In this document: piece by piece, positions 50,407 through 62,093 of the stretch
Position numbering within the stretch: the stretch's first letter is position 1
How the letters are laid out: the number at the start of each line of letters is the position of its first letter
From: Ricinus communis
Lineage: Eukaryota > Streptophyta > Magnoliopsida > Malpighiales > Euphorbiaceae
Direction of reading: 5' to 3'
DNA length: 64,000 nt
Assembly (NCBI RefSeq): GCF_019578655.1
Contig: NC_063260.1
Coordinates: 26,436,888-26,500,887 of the forward strand
Position numbers and translations under genes: made by a program
The notes under the pieces: model-generated
Database searches by the model: none
The model's input: only the letters and a program-made list of their open reading frames with translations
What the model was told of the DNA's origin: nothing

Positions 50407-51765
50407 GTAAAATCATCTATCTTCATCACTAACATAATATCCTTTTATTTTTCGGCTGCATACAATGTTGATTTTATTTCCAACCTTTTTTTTTCTCAAC
50501 AACAAAAAGAAACTAATTTTTGGTTCTATTGAAGGAAAGATGTCGCCTTTTTTGTATTGTGATTGTTTCCCACTATTTATCAGAAAAGTCATTTGTGGTT
50601 TGTTTTGCATTTGTGTTTTTATATATCTGCACGAAATCCTTCTGTATAAAAAGACAACGTCGACATCCTAAGACTGGGTCTTGGCATCTATTTCTAAGGA
50701 TAATCTATAGATCTGGCTTCTGGGTCATCATCAACATATTTGTTGCTTTTAAAGTTAAATTTCGGAACTTTGAAGTGCGAGTTATCTTCTTATGTCTTGG
50801 TGTGGACTGCTTGTGTGTTTAGAATTTTGAATCTACCTTAGAAATGGAGTCTCATTTGGGCATTGAGGTAATTTTGTTTAAGAAATGGATTTGTTGATAC
50901 CACCCACGCGTTTCCAGATTCATTAGGCTTGATCAGCATTGTTATATATGTGAACCGAAGTTACAATTGAAATGTTTATGTTTTTCAGTTTTTAATTCTC
51001 CTCAAATGTACCTCCTTGTTCTTGTTTATCCTTTATCATGTCCATTTGTGGCATAAAGAGGTAGTTTCAAGTTATAGGTAACAGTTTGGCATTTGTAAAT
51101 GCTGCCGGTGTATAAGCTGTTGGAATTTTGGTTAGAAGTCCTCTGATGTGGCCAATGTTTTCTGGTGAATTTTAACTTTTTTATGCCTCCCAACTAGTGC
51201 TCTATTCACACACCAAAAATAGTGTATTGTTAATTTATATTGTAAGAGAATCTCCTTTGGTTGGTTAAATTGGATAATTGCATCCCACAATCAACTCTCC
51301 AGTTCCCATTCCACCCTCTTGAATAACCTATAGCCAGCCTTTTAATTACTGTGCTTTGAATGACCGGAGGGGAAGAGAACAAAATTCAGGTGAAGAAAAT
51401 GGCAAGTTTCATGATTGAACTTAAATCTCTGTTTCAGTTTAGTCGACATATCTAGATTTTCCATGTGCCTAGCATTTCACTTTAGCAAAGCTAAGGCAAT
51501 GGCTTCCAGGATGCTGCTGGACATATACTGGCATGTGTTTCTGTAATTGTTATCAAATAGGTTTTAGAAAATTAAAAATTTGCACATTGTAAAATGTAAA
51601 TCAACAAACAGTTTGTCCTAGTAATAACATTTCGATGGGTGTAACTGCTTGGTGGAATATTGCTATTGCGTATGAAAGAAACTGCGTGTTAGTACTTTTT
51701 TTTGTCTGTGAAAGCCTAGTTGTCTGCCACTGACCATTCTCAATGGTTTTCCTTTTGCTATGCAG
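50407..51765 (+). other. Predicted 5' UTR intron of the lipase-like gene
   Basis: Donor CTTTATAAAG|GTAAAATC at 50407 and acceptor TTTTGCTATGCAG ending at 51765, 46 bases before the ATG at 51812. The span is T-rich, as expected of a plant intron. Not proven; other acceptors are possible. Confidence 0.5.
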
Positions 51766-51803
51766 TGTGCTTTTTAAAGGATATTAAGAAGAAAGAGGAC
51801 CCT

Positions 51804-51860
51804 ATGGTGTTATGGCCTCCGAGAGGGAAGATTTTAGCCTCTCAGGACCCTTACACCTAA
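51804..51860 (+). other. Upstream ORF overlapping the lipase start codon (18 codons)
   Basis: An ATG eight bases before the main ATG opens a different frame (MVLWPPRGK...) and closes with TAA at 51858-51860, inside exon 1 of the main CDS. Its context (C at -3, G at +4) is weaker than that of the main ATG (G at -3, G at +4), so leaky scanning would be needed. It could dampen translation of the main protein. Confidence 0.6.
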
Positions 51861-53423
51861 CTGCTGTTGATTGGTAGGTTATTGCACTCATCAGGCCCTC
51901 CTTTCTGCAGGAATAGAGAAAACAGAGATTCTTTTTCAATTTTACTCAATTTAATATTCAGACATAGGATTTTGGGAGCTCGTTATTTAACATGTTGAGA
52001 GTACATGCCCTCTTTATTTATTCTAAATAATTGAACCATTCATATTTAAGTAACAATTATTTAGGTGAGGTCTATTTGATGCTTTCACATAATATGCTTT
52101 TAATGTTTTTCCATAGGGTTCACCAGGTCATATATTTTGTCACATGATGTTGTTTCACGTGATTTAGACATCAGCAAAATGCTACAAATGACATGGAGCA
52201 GCCGTGTGTATTTTACATGACATCTCTGCTTGCTCTGACATTTTGGCAACGCTCATATTTGTTTTATTAAGTATTGTCCGTTACCGCACTAGGTTGTAGA
52301 GATAGTCAACAATAGAGTCCCCCTATTGTTGCAACTTCTAATAGATTTCATGTTTTTGGTTCGAACTATTATTGTAGCTCAGTGATGTAATTGTTGTATT
52401 TCCAATTGCAGGACAAATGCACATCATCGAAGGTCTATTGCTGCCAGTTTAGTTCAGGGTGTCTACATTCTAGAGCGGGACCGCCAGCTGAAACGTCAAG
52501 GTCCGGAAGCTCTTGCTAATCCTTGGTGGGAGTTCTTTCATTTTCAGCTGCTTCGTAAGCTTGTGGATGATGTTGATTCCTCCATTTTTGGTGCCATATA
52601 TGAATTTAAACCTCCAACCACTCCATATAATTATTCTCTAGATCAAAGTCCACGTTATGTAATTGCTTTCCGAGGCACTGTAACCAAGCCAGATTCCTTG
52701 TCACGGGACCTTGAGTTGGACCTTCACATCATCCGAAATGGGCTGCATGAAACATCTCGCTTTGAAATTGCTATGCAAGCAGTTAGAAATGTGGTTGCTA
52801 CCGTAGGCGAATCAAATGTGTGGTTAGCAGGCCATTCCCTAGGGGCAGCAATGGCCTTACTTGCTGGAAAGACCATGGCCAAGACAAGCATCTTTATTCA
52901 AGCTTTTCTATTCAATTCACCCTTCTTTTCTGCCCCAATTGAGAGAATTAAAGATAAGCGGGTGAAACATGGGTTACGGATCGCAAGCAGTGTGATAACA
53001 GCAGGACTTGCGATTGCAGCAACTGCAAAGAAGAACTATCAGAATCGCCAAGCTGTAAATCTATTTAACCAACAAAATCATGGGTCTGTAGATCCATTTA
53101 TTGCTGTGTCTGCATGGAGACCTTCTCTATTTGTGAATCTGGGTGATCATATATGCTCAGAGTATGTAGGTTATTTTGAACATAGGAAGAAGATGGATGA
53201 CATTGGGATTGGAGCTATCGAGAGGCTCGCAACCCAGAATTCAATCAGCGGTCTTATCATGAGTGCAATGGGTAAGCAGTCCGAGTCCGAGCCGCTCCAC
53301 CTGCTTCCTTCAGCAAATCTGACAGTTAATTTAACTCCATCTCAAGATTTTAAGGAAGCCCATGGAATTCACCAGTGGTGGAGACCTGATTTGGATGTTC
53401 AATCCAAGCTTTACAAGTATTAA
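51812..53423 (+). CDS. Class-3 lipase-like protein of the At4g10955 type (357 aa)
   Basis: Two exons: 51812-51873 and 52412-53423 (TAA), joined in frame at W21. The protein starts MASEREDFSLSGPLHLTAVDWTNAHHRRSI. An alpha/beta-hydrolase fold is visible: strand YVIAFRGT (oxyanion-side FRGT), then WLAGHSLGAAMALLAG with the nucleophile Ser163 in GHSLG. A downstream NLGDHICSEYVGYFEHR supplies candidate catalytic Asp and His. This is the plant group annotated as GDSL esterase/lipase At4g10955-like; in fact its motif is that of a class-3 lipase (GxSxG), not GDSL. It is expected to hydrolyse acyl esters. No signal peptide is evident and the substrate is unknown. A helix, GLRIASSVITAGLAIAATA, may be membrane-active. 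Confidence 0.88.
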
Positions 53424-54583
53424 TGCCCAGAATTGTTCTTCTTTTCTTCTTTTCTCCTGCCCTTTTCCTCTGTTGTAAAATGCACATATTCTTGTTGAAC
53501 ATTTCTTCCCATTGTGAGTTTTCTTGACAACCATTAGAGTAAAAATCCAGTTTGGATTTGCTTTGGTCTCTGACTTAACTTGCTCCTAATATGTCATGTC
53601 CGAAGAGTAGCGAAATGACATGTACTAAAAGTTGAAGGACTCAACAACAAAAACAACAAAGAAAAGTCGAATCGAATCCCAAGAGAGTGGAACATGCTAT
53701 CATCATTACCCAATTTTCTGCAGTCTTCCCCATTTTGGTCCCACTTTTCCTGCAAATCTCGCGCTTCCCTCTCTTCTGCATTTGCAGATACGTACCGCTA
53801 TTTTCAACATTCACTGTTCTTCCGTTACTCCGTTTCCAACCCCGTAAACGACATCGTCCAGCTTTTGTTCTCTCCTTTTTCTTTTTCTTCTTTTGCCCTT
53901 TGTCGGCAGCGTTTTCCTGTTACCTCTTTTTACTTTTTTTCAAAGTCGCTCCTTGTTGCAGCTTCCCATCTTTGAGATATTACTTCCTTCCTTCATCGCT
54001 ATTATCAACCCAACAGATTTAAAAAAACATAAAACCAAAAAATCAATTTTTCTTTTTTGTAATATGAACAATTACCATATTTTGCGCTTCTTTACAGCGC
54101 ATCACTCTCTCACACAAATTTATCCTGCACCCTTTACTTTCCATCATTGAACCAAAACTCTCAGCTTGGCTTTTTCTTTTAGGAGACTTAGTGGCTTGGC
54201 ATTATTATCAATAATCCTAGTATCTAACCTTTACTTGCAGTATAATTAATCTCCATTGTAGCTTAAAAAAGAAAAGAAGACGTTGTTTATTTCTTTTACT
54301 CAAATCTCACCATTATTCAACTATTAACACTTCAAGAATCATTTTCCATCTGCCCAAATTTAGAAAATCTAAGCTTTAAAAAGAAAAAAAAAATTGTAAT
54401 TATGTAAGTAAAATAAAAATCAAAACTTTCAAAATGTAGATCAAGAGTCTACACAGAATTCTACTGCAGAAAGTCAATTTTTACACTTTTCTTGAACAAA
54501 TTTGATGTACTAATCAAACACCCGAAAAGGAGAAACTAAAGAAAAACTACAACTATAACTTCTAACAGAAGAAAGAAGAATTA
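53424..54583. other. Intergenic between converging genes
   Basis: 3' UTRs of the plus-strand lipase gene and the minus-strand NHL gene lie at the two ends. The middle (53690-53980) is pyrimidine-rich and holds overlapping ORFs in several frames that look like low-complexity Ser/Phe/Leu translations. No gene is supported. Confidence 0.55.
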
Positions 54584-55201
54584 CTAGCAATGAAACCCTA
54601 ACACAGATCCATCACTCACTGCAATAGCCACTCTGCATTCTGCTTTAGCTTCCACATGATGAGTAAAAATATGCAAGACCCGAACCCGACCCACCATCTG
54701 AATCCTGGACTCAATCTCCATAGTAGGTCCTACTCGGAATCCGTTACTACTACCTGGTACACCCGGAAACCCACTTCCGGTAAAAGCCGGACCCACATTC
54801 ACAGCGGCATCAGGCGATGACGATAAAGGGAATGACTGGACTGCAAAAGTTGCTGCCATGTACTGGGTTCGACCCGATTCGATCTTACCGGCGGGTATGA
54901 ACATGAACCCGACTTGAGAACCCGAATAAAGGAGCTGGAGAGTACTGTCATAGTGAGAGAAGGTAGCTCTGTTAGGGTTCTTGACAGACACGTACTGAGA
55001 GAAAGTGAAGTTGACGGTATTGTTAGAGACGGAAAATGATGGGAGTTGAACGGCGTTAACTGATATTTTAGGATCTTTAGGTTTAAAAACGGTGAAAAAG
55101 ACTATAAGGATAATGATAATAACAAAGATTAAGAAGATTGTTGCTACTATACATGATGCTAGATTTGTACGGCCAGATGGCGGTCTATGTGGTTTGCTCA
55201 T
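54584..55201 (-). CDS. NDR1/HIN1-like (NHL) LEA_2 membrane protein (205 aa)
   Basis: Intronless. The ORF is open to 55267, but I choose the ATG at 55201 (MSKPHRPPSGR), which gives the usual short basic Pro-rich cytosolic tail. Residues 15-39 are one strongly hydrophobic membrane helix. The rest is a LEA_2/WHy-type beta domain: PKISVNAVQLPSFSV, NNTVNFTFSQYVSVKNPN (the family's N-P-N), ATFSHYDSTLQLLYSGSQVG and FIPAGKIESGRTQY. NNT and NFT are potential glycosylation sites. A late insert (residues about 130-160) is Gly/Ser/Pro-rich. NHL proteins sit in the plasma membrane, and some members function in defence and stress responses. Which subgroup this belongs to is not clear. Confidence 0.85.
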   Translation of the reverse strand: MSKPHRPPSGRTNLASCIVATIFLIFVIIIILIVFFTVFKPKDPKISVNAVQLPSFSVSNNTVNFTFSQYVSVKNPNRATFSHYDSTLQLLYSGSQVGFMFIPAGKIESGRTQYMAATFAVQSFPLSSSPDAAVNVGPAFTGSGFPGVPGSSNGFRVGPTMEIESRIQMVGRVRVLHIFTHHVEAKAECRVAIAVSDGSVLGFHC

Positions 55202-57906
55202 TTTTCTTTTTCCTTCACCTGTAAATTTTTCGGCCTCCTGATTTAAAGAAAAGAGAAAGAAAATCAAGAATCTAGAGAGAGAAAGAAATCAAGAATCTAG
55301 AGAGAGAGGGGTTAAGGATATGGAGATGGGAAATATAAGGTGAGGGATAAAGAGGAGAAAGTTATAAAGTTAAAAGGAGAGAGAGTGTGTGCGTAAGGTT
55401 TTTTGAGTGAGAAGTAAAAGTGTGAAAGGAAGACTTGTGTATTGTTTTTGTTTTCTTGTAGTTTTTACGTCTGTTTATTATGTAATAATGCAATGAGAAA
55501 CACAAGAACCAAAATGTTTCATCAGAAGAACTAAATTCGAAGTGGTTTCTGTATCTTGTGTCATGACTCAGAAGAAGTTAAAAGGAGTTTTAAACGATTA
55601 AATATTTCTGCACTTCGATATTATTTTATTTGGAAGAGTTATGAAATTGGTTTTTCTTCGGAGCAGCCGAAAGATGAAGGCAAGAAGGGTCCACTTGAGA
55701 ATACTTTGAAGATTAAGAGGCTTTGAAAGAGATCAATTGGGATAGGAAGCCTGGAAAATGAGTTATAGGAGGCAATCAACACAACAATAGAGAATATATG
55801 ACTCGGATTCTTGATTAAAGAAGACAGTTCCCTTTTGGCAACCAAACCTTTCTTTTTCGCAATTACAAATAGTATGTTGGACAGCATCTTTTAAAGATCC
55901 AAACAACAAGAAACTTAAAAATAAATAAATAAATAAAATGCCCATTATTATACCCTTAGGAATTACTAGTTTGAAAGCTTGAGAAATTAAGGTTGGACAT
56001 ACATGATTTGATTATGGTCATAAAAGTTGGGACTCAGACTGAATGGTATAATCTTGAAGTAAAAAAAATCTCACCTTGTCCTTTTCACTCTCTCTCTCTC
56101 TTTCCCCTTTTTCTTTCTTTTTTTTACTATTTCTTTACATTTAGTCAAAAGAAATGGTGAAAGGTGGACCTTACATAGATTCCTTTTTCAATTTCTCATT
56201 TGGTGCTATTGTCAACAGTCCAAAATATTGTTATCACTTTTCTTTATTTTGGTCTATTTCTAGGAAAAAATGGCGGGAAACTGAAGTAGGGAAAGAAATC
56301 ACTATCATTCTGCAGGTACACTTAATAATACCATGCTGCGAAAGGGACATGAATTGATTGGCAATTGATGCTGCTGTTGCATTCATATAGATAGCCAAAC
56401 TGCTGGTGCTGGTTGTGGTACTGGTGATGGTGGCTAAGCCAGTCTACCAGTGGTTACTGCCTGCAAATCTTTTAATACCACTAGTTCTGGTCTTTCTAGT
56501 AGTGGAATTAATCATACATGTACTTTTCTTTTTCTTCCAAATACATGTACTTGTATTCACAAATGAACAATGAAATATATCTATATATATTAGAAAGCTA
56601 AATAATTAACCTAATAACAGAAGTTTTCATTATTGGGTCTTGTTATTATAAACTTGTCTTTGAAACATAAGCCAAATTGATCTTAGCATGTCAGTATTAC
56701 CCTGCTTTTCTTCATGCAATTAAACCTGTATTTGAAAAACTGAAAAGGGATTAAAGTATTTCTGATTTTTGATTACCTGCATGGCTATAATTTTCTTTTG
56801 TCCTTATGTTAGCTATAAACAAGCCCCATGATCTTCCTTTTATGGACTAATGATGTGAAGTAGGCCCTAGGTTAAGGAAGCCATAGAGGAAATTCAGTGA
56901 GACTGGATATAAAGCAGTTAAGCCTCTGCTAGTATATATAGTAAGATTGAGATTGGATATATATATAGGCATATAAGATTCAGACTTGTATAGTGTAGGC
57001 TTGTGGGTCAATTTACCTGTCAATGGTCTTGTGGCCTAATGATATAAATCAGTGCCACTACAAAAGAGAGGTGGTTGTTTGAGACAAGCAATTGCTAAAG
57101 TATAGACGAAGTAAGGTCGTTTCAATTTACCTTCATTAGAATTACTTCTGTTGATAATTATGAACTATCCTCAATTAGAAATGATCATGATTAATCTTTA
57201 CAGTAGCCTGCCTGCTACAGAAGGCAGGGTAGATCAGCAGTGATATTTACTTCCCAGTTGTGGTCTTATTCCAAAAAAATAGTCATGATTTCAGTGACAC
57301 TGTCCGAGAAAATTCAGCATATTCAGAAAGATCATACAAAAGAAAGCGGTTCTGAAATGCATGAGAAAACCACATAAATACTGGTATAATTAAGTACAAT
57401 AAGGATATAGTACGCTCCCCCATTCTTCTTCCTTTATTTCTTGCATTAGAAAAGGCATCAGAAAATAGTACAATTTTAAGTGGCATTGGACTCTAAACTG
57501 CCTGGGTGGGCTATGACTTTCTATCATCTCCCTCAGATAGAAGTTAGCACTGGCTTATCATTTATAGGCCCAAAGATTAAATTTACAATACACGTATGTA
57601 CACAAGACTTGGATATTCCTGCAGTCTCTATATTCTAACCATAACATATATTATTCATGGTTTTAAACTTCTGTACAGCACTCAATACAACCCCAAGTAT
57701 CGGTCGACAGAAGTGAAAGTAAACAGAAAAAGGAAAACTTCAGGCTCATGCATAAGAAGATAAGCCATCCACATCTGATACATCATTTCAGTCCATCTAA
57801 AAATGGACTGCTAATTCAATTAATACATACATATATATACCTATATGCCATATGAAAATTACTTTATGAGCCCGTCAAGTCACAGAATCCATGACCTGAG
57901 GCAACT
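55202..57906. other. Intergenic; NHL promoter, then PI4K gamma 3' UTR
   Basis: The minus-strand NHL gene is driven from here; 55202-55460 is GA-rich on the plus strand, meaning a CT-rich leader on the transcribed sense. No supportable gene between. The 3' UTR of the minus-strand PI4K gamma gene occupies the right end (roughly 57600-57906). Confidence 0.55.
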
Positions 57907-60246
57907 TTACTTTACGAGTTTGTCGAGCCGGGAATCCATGATCTTGGAGACAGTTTCAAGAAACAGAGTTTCACCCATGCCAGGGAGTAGGGAATCCTCA
58001 GCTTCACGAACAATCTCCTCAATCTCAGATTCTTTACTCAGGTTTTCTCTGCACATGATACTTCCAATGGCAAATGGAGTGAGGCCTCTTTTTACTCCTT
58101 TCTTCAGAAGCATGGTGGAGATGCGAAGGGTGCGGGCAGACACAAGAGGAAAGTTCCACCCATGAGATTTCAGAAGTGAGATATCAAGCTCAGCATCCAG
58201 TGAATTTATGTAGTCAACGACCTCAGCTGAATAAGGCTGGTGAGCTTGCGGCCAGTAGAGCCAATCGAATGTGCAATCTTCAAACTGCAAAAGTGGGGGA
58301 AATGTCAACAAGTTAAAGACCTTAACATACTAAACTTAAGAAGATATACATATAAATAGTGATCTAAGAGTCATGAAAATTGCTCATATAGGTGCAATAA
58401 CAAAGTAACTGCATCTTAATGCACCAGAAACAATCATCTCCAAATATAATGACTTCTTTCCCCACACTTCTGCAGCCCACTCTTGGAACATAGATCAGAC
58501 ATGGAACATGAAAAACATCCCAGTTCACAAGAAGAATTCAGAAATATCAAAACAGGTGGAGCATGCTAATGTCCAATAAAATCCCACTAATCTTGTCAAC
58601 CATATAGATAAACACAAGGATAGATAAGTTCTAATACTGGGAGTTCACGTGGATATCAGGTTGTAATTATCAATTGATCAACATCATGACATCCAATCCA
58701 GTAATTTCTCCTTCTACATGCGAAAAGTGGATCTTATTTTTTTTGCATTATAACCTCAAATGAATTACGAAGAAAGCTCATAGATAAAAAAAAAAAAAAA
58801 AAACATAATTGCAGAGAATTATAATGGTCAAACTAATTTAAGTACTGACATGATATAAGAACTACTTACTTTTTCAGGCAAACAATAGCCATGATCAATT
58901 GGAATGAGCACTGTCTGACCATCTTTCCCTTTGCTAATCAATATATTCCCAGCATGCCTATCTGCATTAGCCATTCTTATATCTAACACGCTGATCTTAT
59001 GCACCTCTTCCACAGAAAAAGCCCCTGGACCTACTTCATCGCAACTTCCCTCATTTTTCATAAACATCTGTAAAGATCCAATCTTGGCATTTTTCAGTGC
59101 ATATTCATAACCTTTTGGATAGTTAAATCCTTCATGCAAGCACTGAACAATTAAAGTAGGGGGTACGCCACTAAAACCCATAACTTCGCCAGTTAATGCC
59201 CTTGGACCATTCCTTGGATGATCCAATATGTAAGCTGCTACTTCTCTCACTGCTCCTTCCCCTACCCTTGTGCCCCTTTTCAGCCCTTCACCATCACAGG
59301 AGACAGGTAGTCCTTGGGGGTTATTCACAGCCATTGGTTCCTCATCAATGGGCTTAAATACGGAAACAATTTCTTGGCCTAAAGGATCCTGCATGAAATA
59401 AGTTCCTCCTGTCCCTTCAGATGATCTAATAGGCGGCTTACCTCTTTCCAACCCATCAAATGTAGAGTTAACCATGTCCCAAAAAACTGAATTCAATCTG
59501 ATCTTAGGATTAATAATGACTGGTTTCAACCAGAAGTCTCTACCAGATTGCTTCTTAAGAACCTGAAGCTCTTCAGATTGATTCTTTCCTCCTTCTACTG
59601 CACTCTCTCTTCTGTCACTAGAATCCGCTGCCACAATAGAAATCTCAAAATCTTTCTCCAAAGGCTTAGCCCTAACATGTGCAGACTTTTGGACCAACAA
59701 ATGTATGGCAGCATCATTATTGCTACATATGTCACCAATAACCCTCTGATCGTCAAGCTTTTCACCATTGTAAAAAATCTCTTGCTCAACAACATCAACA
59801 AAACCTTTTCCTTCTTTAAATATCCTTTGCTTCACATACCCAACATTCCTATATCTATCCACATGGAACTCAAATTCCCTTCCACATGTAGTCCTTACAG
59901 TGATAAGCAAGAGATCAGATAGTTTAAGAACCAAATGCAAAATTTTGCCATTAGTGACACCATAATCCTGAACAAGTGAATCATTCCTAGCCAGCTCTCT
60001 GCCTCCAAAGACTAGCTTTTGTTTTTTAACTACAAACCCTTTACACGTCTGAATTCTTAGCTTCACTGATGCTATAGAATCCGACTCTAGGACCCGCATA
60101 GGAATGAGTGAACCAGCAACACTAAGATATATTAGAATTGATGAATCTTCAGGGACGGTAGTTCCCTGCTGGCTATTGTTGCAGTAACCATGAAAAGATT
60201 TTGATTCTTTACGAATCGGGCTCAAGGCAACATCAACAACAGACAT
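57907..60246 (-). CDS. PI4KG: Phosphatidylinositol 4-kinase gamma with two ubiquitin-like domains (584 aa)
   Basis: Minus strand, two exons: 60246-58870 (459 codons) and 58284-57907 (TAA), joined in frame at an exact codon boundary (PEK|FEDC). Two ubiquitin-like domains come first: residues about 37-110 (ILIYLSVAGSLIPMRV, KQKLVFGGRELARNDSL) and 112-187 (LLITVRTTCGREFEFHV, EIFYNGEKLDD). A linker follows, then a PI3/PI4-kinase-type domain (from about 265): GGTYFMQDPLGQEIVSVFKP as the nucleotide-binding part, catalytic NADRHAGN (D429, N434) and the metal-binding IDHG (D451). This is the plant PI4K gamma / UbDK gamma class, reported to be protein kinases as well. It likely acts in the cytosol or nucleus on ubiquitin-pathway partners. 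Confidence 0.95.
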
Positions 60247-60521
60247 TTTTTTTTTCCCTCTTTCTCTATCTATTCAGAAATATACTCTAAGAAAGAAACA
60301 GAGTAAATCCAGAAGCCAAAACTTGAAAAGGAAACCAAAAAAAAAAAAAGTCCCCTTTCAGCTTCCAAAATTTCCAGCAAGAAACAAAAAAAATGGGGAT
60401 TCTTAGCGAATTGAAAAGAAGAACAAAAAAAGACCCAGAAAAGGGAATGAATTGAAAATAAAACCAGAAAGAAAGAAATGTGACTCTCAAAGAATCGAGA
60501 AGAACAGAATAAACCCAGAAG

Positions 60522-60689
60522 CTGAATCAAGAAAAGAAAACCGGAGTTACTCTTTTCAGCTTCTGGGTTTATGAGATTGGGTCATTATAAGACAACACTT
60601 CTTAAAGTTTGAGTTTTGAATGCAAAAAAATCAAAAAGATAAACGAAGCAAAGACGATCCTAGGAGATAGAGAGAGAGTGGATTCTTAC
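60522..60689 (-). other. Predicted 5' UTR intron of the PI4K gamma gene
   Basis: On the minus strand the donor is CTCTAG|GTAAGAATC (intron from 60689) and the acceptor is TTTTCTTGATTCAG (ending at 60522). The T-rich interval of 168 bases suits a leader intron. The 5' UTR would start around 60800. Confidence 0.5.
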
Positions 60690-60890
60690 CTAGAGGAAAG
60701 AATCAAAGGTAAATGTGCGAAAGATAGGAGCTTAAAAAACAAAAACAATGAAACTTTGGCGATCAGTTACCTGAGCCGATCAATTGCCAGTTTAGCCTAG
60801 ATTTGGGTCTTTGGTTTTCAGGGAAAAGCAATAATTTCGCCGAGTTTAACTCAACGGATGACCTTAATTTTTTGTCCGATGACCGATATT

Positions 60891-60919
<29 letters not shown>
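60891..60919 (+). repeat. (GA)n microsatellite
   Basis: About 14 AG units, just upstream of the probable start of the PI4K gamma transcript. Confidence 0.95.
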
Positions 60920-60922
<3 letters not shown>

Positions 60923-62093
60923 AAAGATTGTAGCCGTTGGCTTTATAGAAATGTTTGAACTTTGACTCAACGTCTATTAACGGAGCTATATCATTTGTTT
61001 GAACTTTTTTCTCTAACTGTATATTTCAAAAATTAAATTTTAATTATTTAATCTATTAATTTGTTTTACTTAGTTATATAAAAAATAATTCTTTTTGTAT
61101 AATTTTAACTTATTGTTTATTATGTTTAAGTCTTTAATAACATGACTCAATAAAATACATTTATATGTATATATTTAAAAGTTATTACAATTTAATGTTT
61201 GTTGAGTCAAATTAAAAATAAAAGATATTGCTAGAAATAAAATAAAATTTAAGTATTTAAAATTTAAAATTTAAAATATTAAAATATTAAAAATAGTAAA
61301 TGAATGAAGTTGAGATTTCAAGATATATGGATTACACTAATTTTTAAGATACTTTAATAAAGTGTCTGTACTTTGAAAGCTCATGAAAAATATTGGTTTT
61401 ATTGACATATTTTTTAAATTATTTTAATATACTATAAATGTATTTGACTATATAAGTTTATAAAAGTTAATTTTATTTTTATTTTTATAATTTATAAAAA
61501 TAAATGTATATTATATTAATCAATTAAATATATATTATTTTTATTTTTTATAATCTTTTATTTATTTTTAAAATTTAATGAGTGATATTTTATAACTATA
61601 AATATAATTTTAATTTATATTACATTAATTTATTGATAATCTAATTAATAAAATGATGTATATAATTATTTATTTATTTAAAATAATAATAATTAATTGT
61701 CTAAAAATTAAAGAATATACTTATAATAGTACCTTGGTAATAACACATCATTAGATTCTTAATTCTTGATTTAATAGACATGCATATAGGCTAAAATTAA
61801 TATCTTTTCTTAAATCCTTATCTTTTTATAGTAGAAGGGAAGGAAAAATGGTTATAGTGTTATTGGCAAAAAATTCCTTTGTTTGTTGTGATTATTATGT
61901 GAAATCAAATGTAAAATAACTAATTTTTATAGCTATTTATATGTATTTTAATTAATTCTTGTGAGGTGATTAATAATTTTTTTTTAAAAAATAAAAATCG
62001 TGGGAGTAACCAAAAACACTAAATAATTACATTACGCGATAAGCAACACTGCTCAAATCATGACTAAGGCATTGCAAAATAAACTCTGGAGGT

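Larger units (their letters stand above)
60247..62093. other. PI4K gamma leader and AT-rich intergenic DNA
   Basis: 60247 to about 60800 is the 5' UTR and promoter-proximal region of the minus-strand PI4K gamma gene. A (GA)n tract lies at 60891-60919. From 61000 to 62090 the DNA is extremely AT-rich with no ORF of note. Confidence 0.6.

Noticed and set aside
50065..50532. 155-codon ORF before the lipase gene
   Set aside because: It translates a CA/GA microsatellite and AT-rich DNA; it is 5' UTR and leader intron.
53687..54022. Overlapping plus-strand ORFs with a transit-peptide-like start
   Set aside because: Three frames are open at once in pyrimidine-rich DNA; no conserved motif, no credible splice partners, and convergent genes on both sides.
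57845..58165. 106-codon plus-strand ORF
   Set aside because: Exactly opposite exon 2 of PI4K gamma; a shadow frame.
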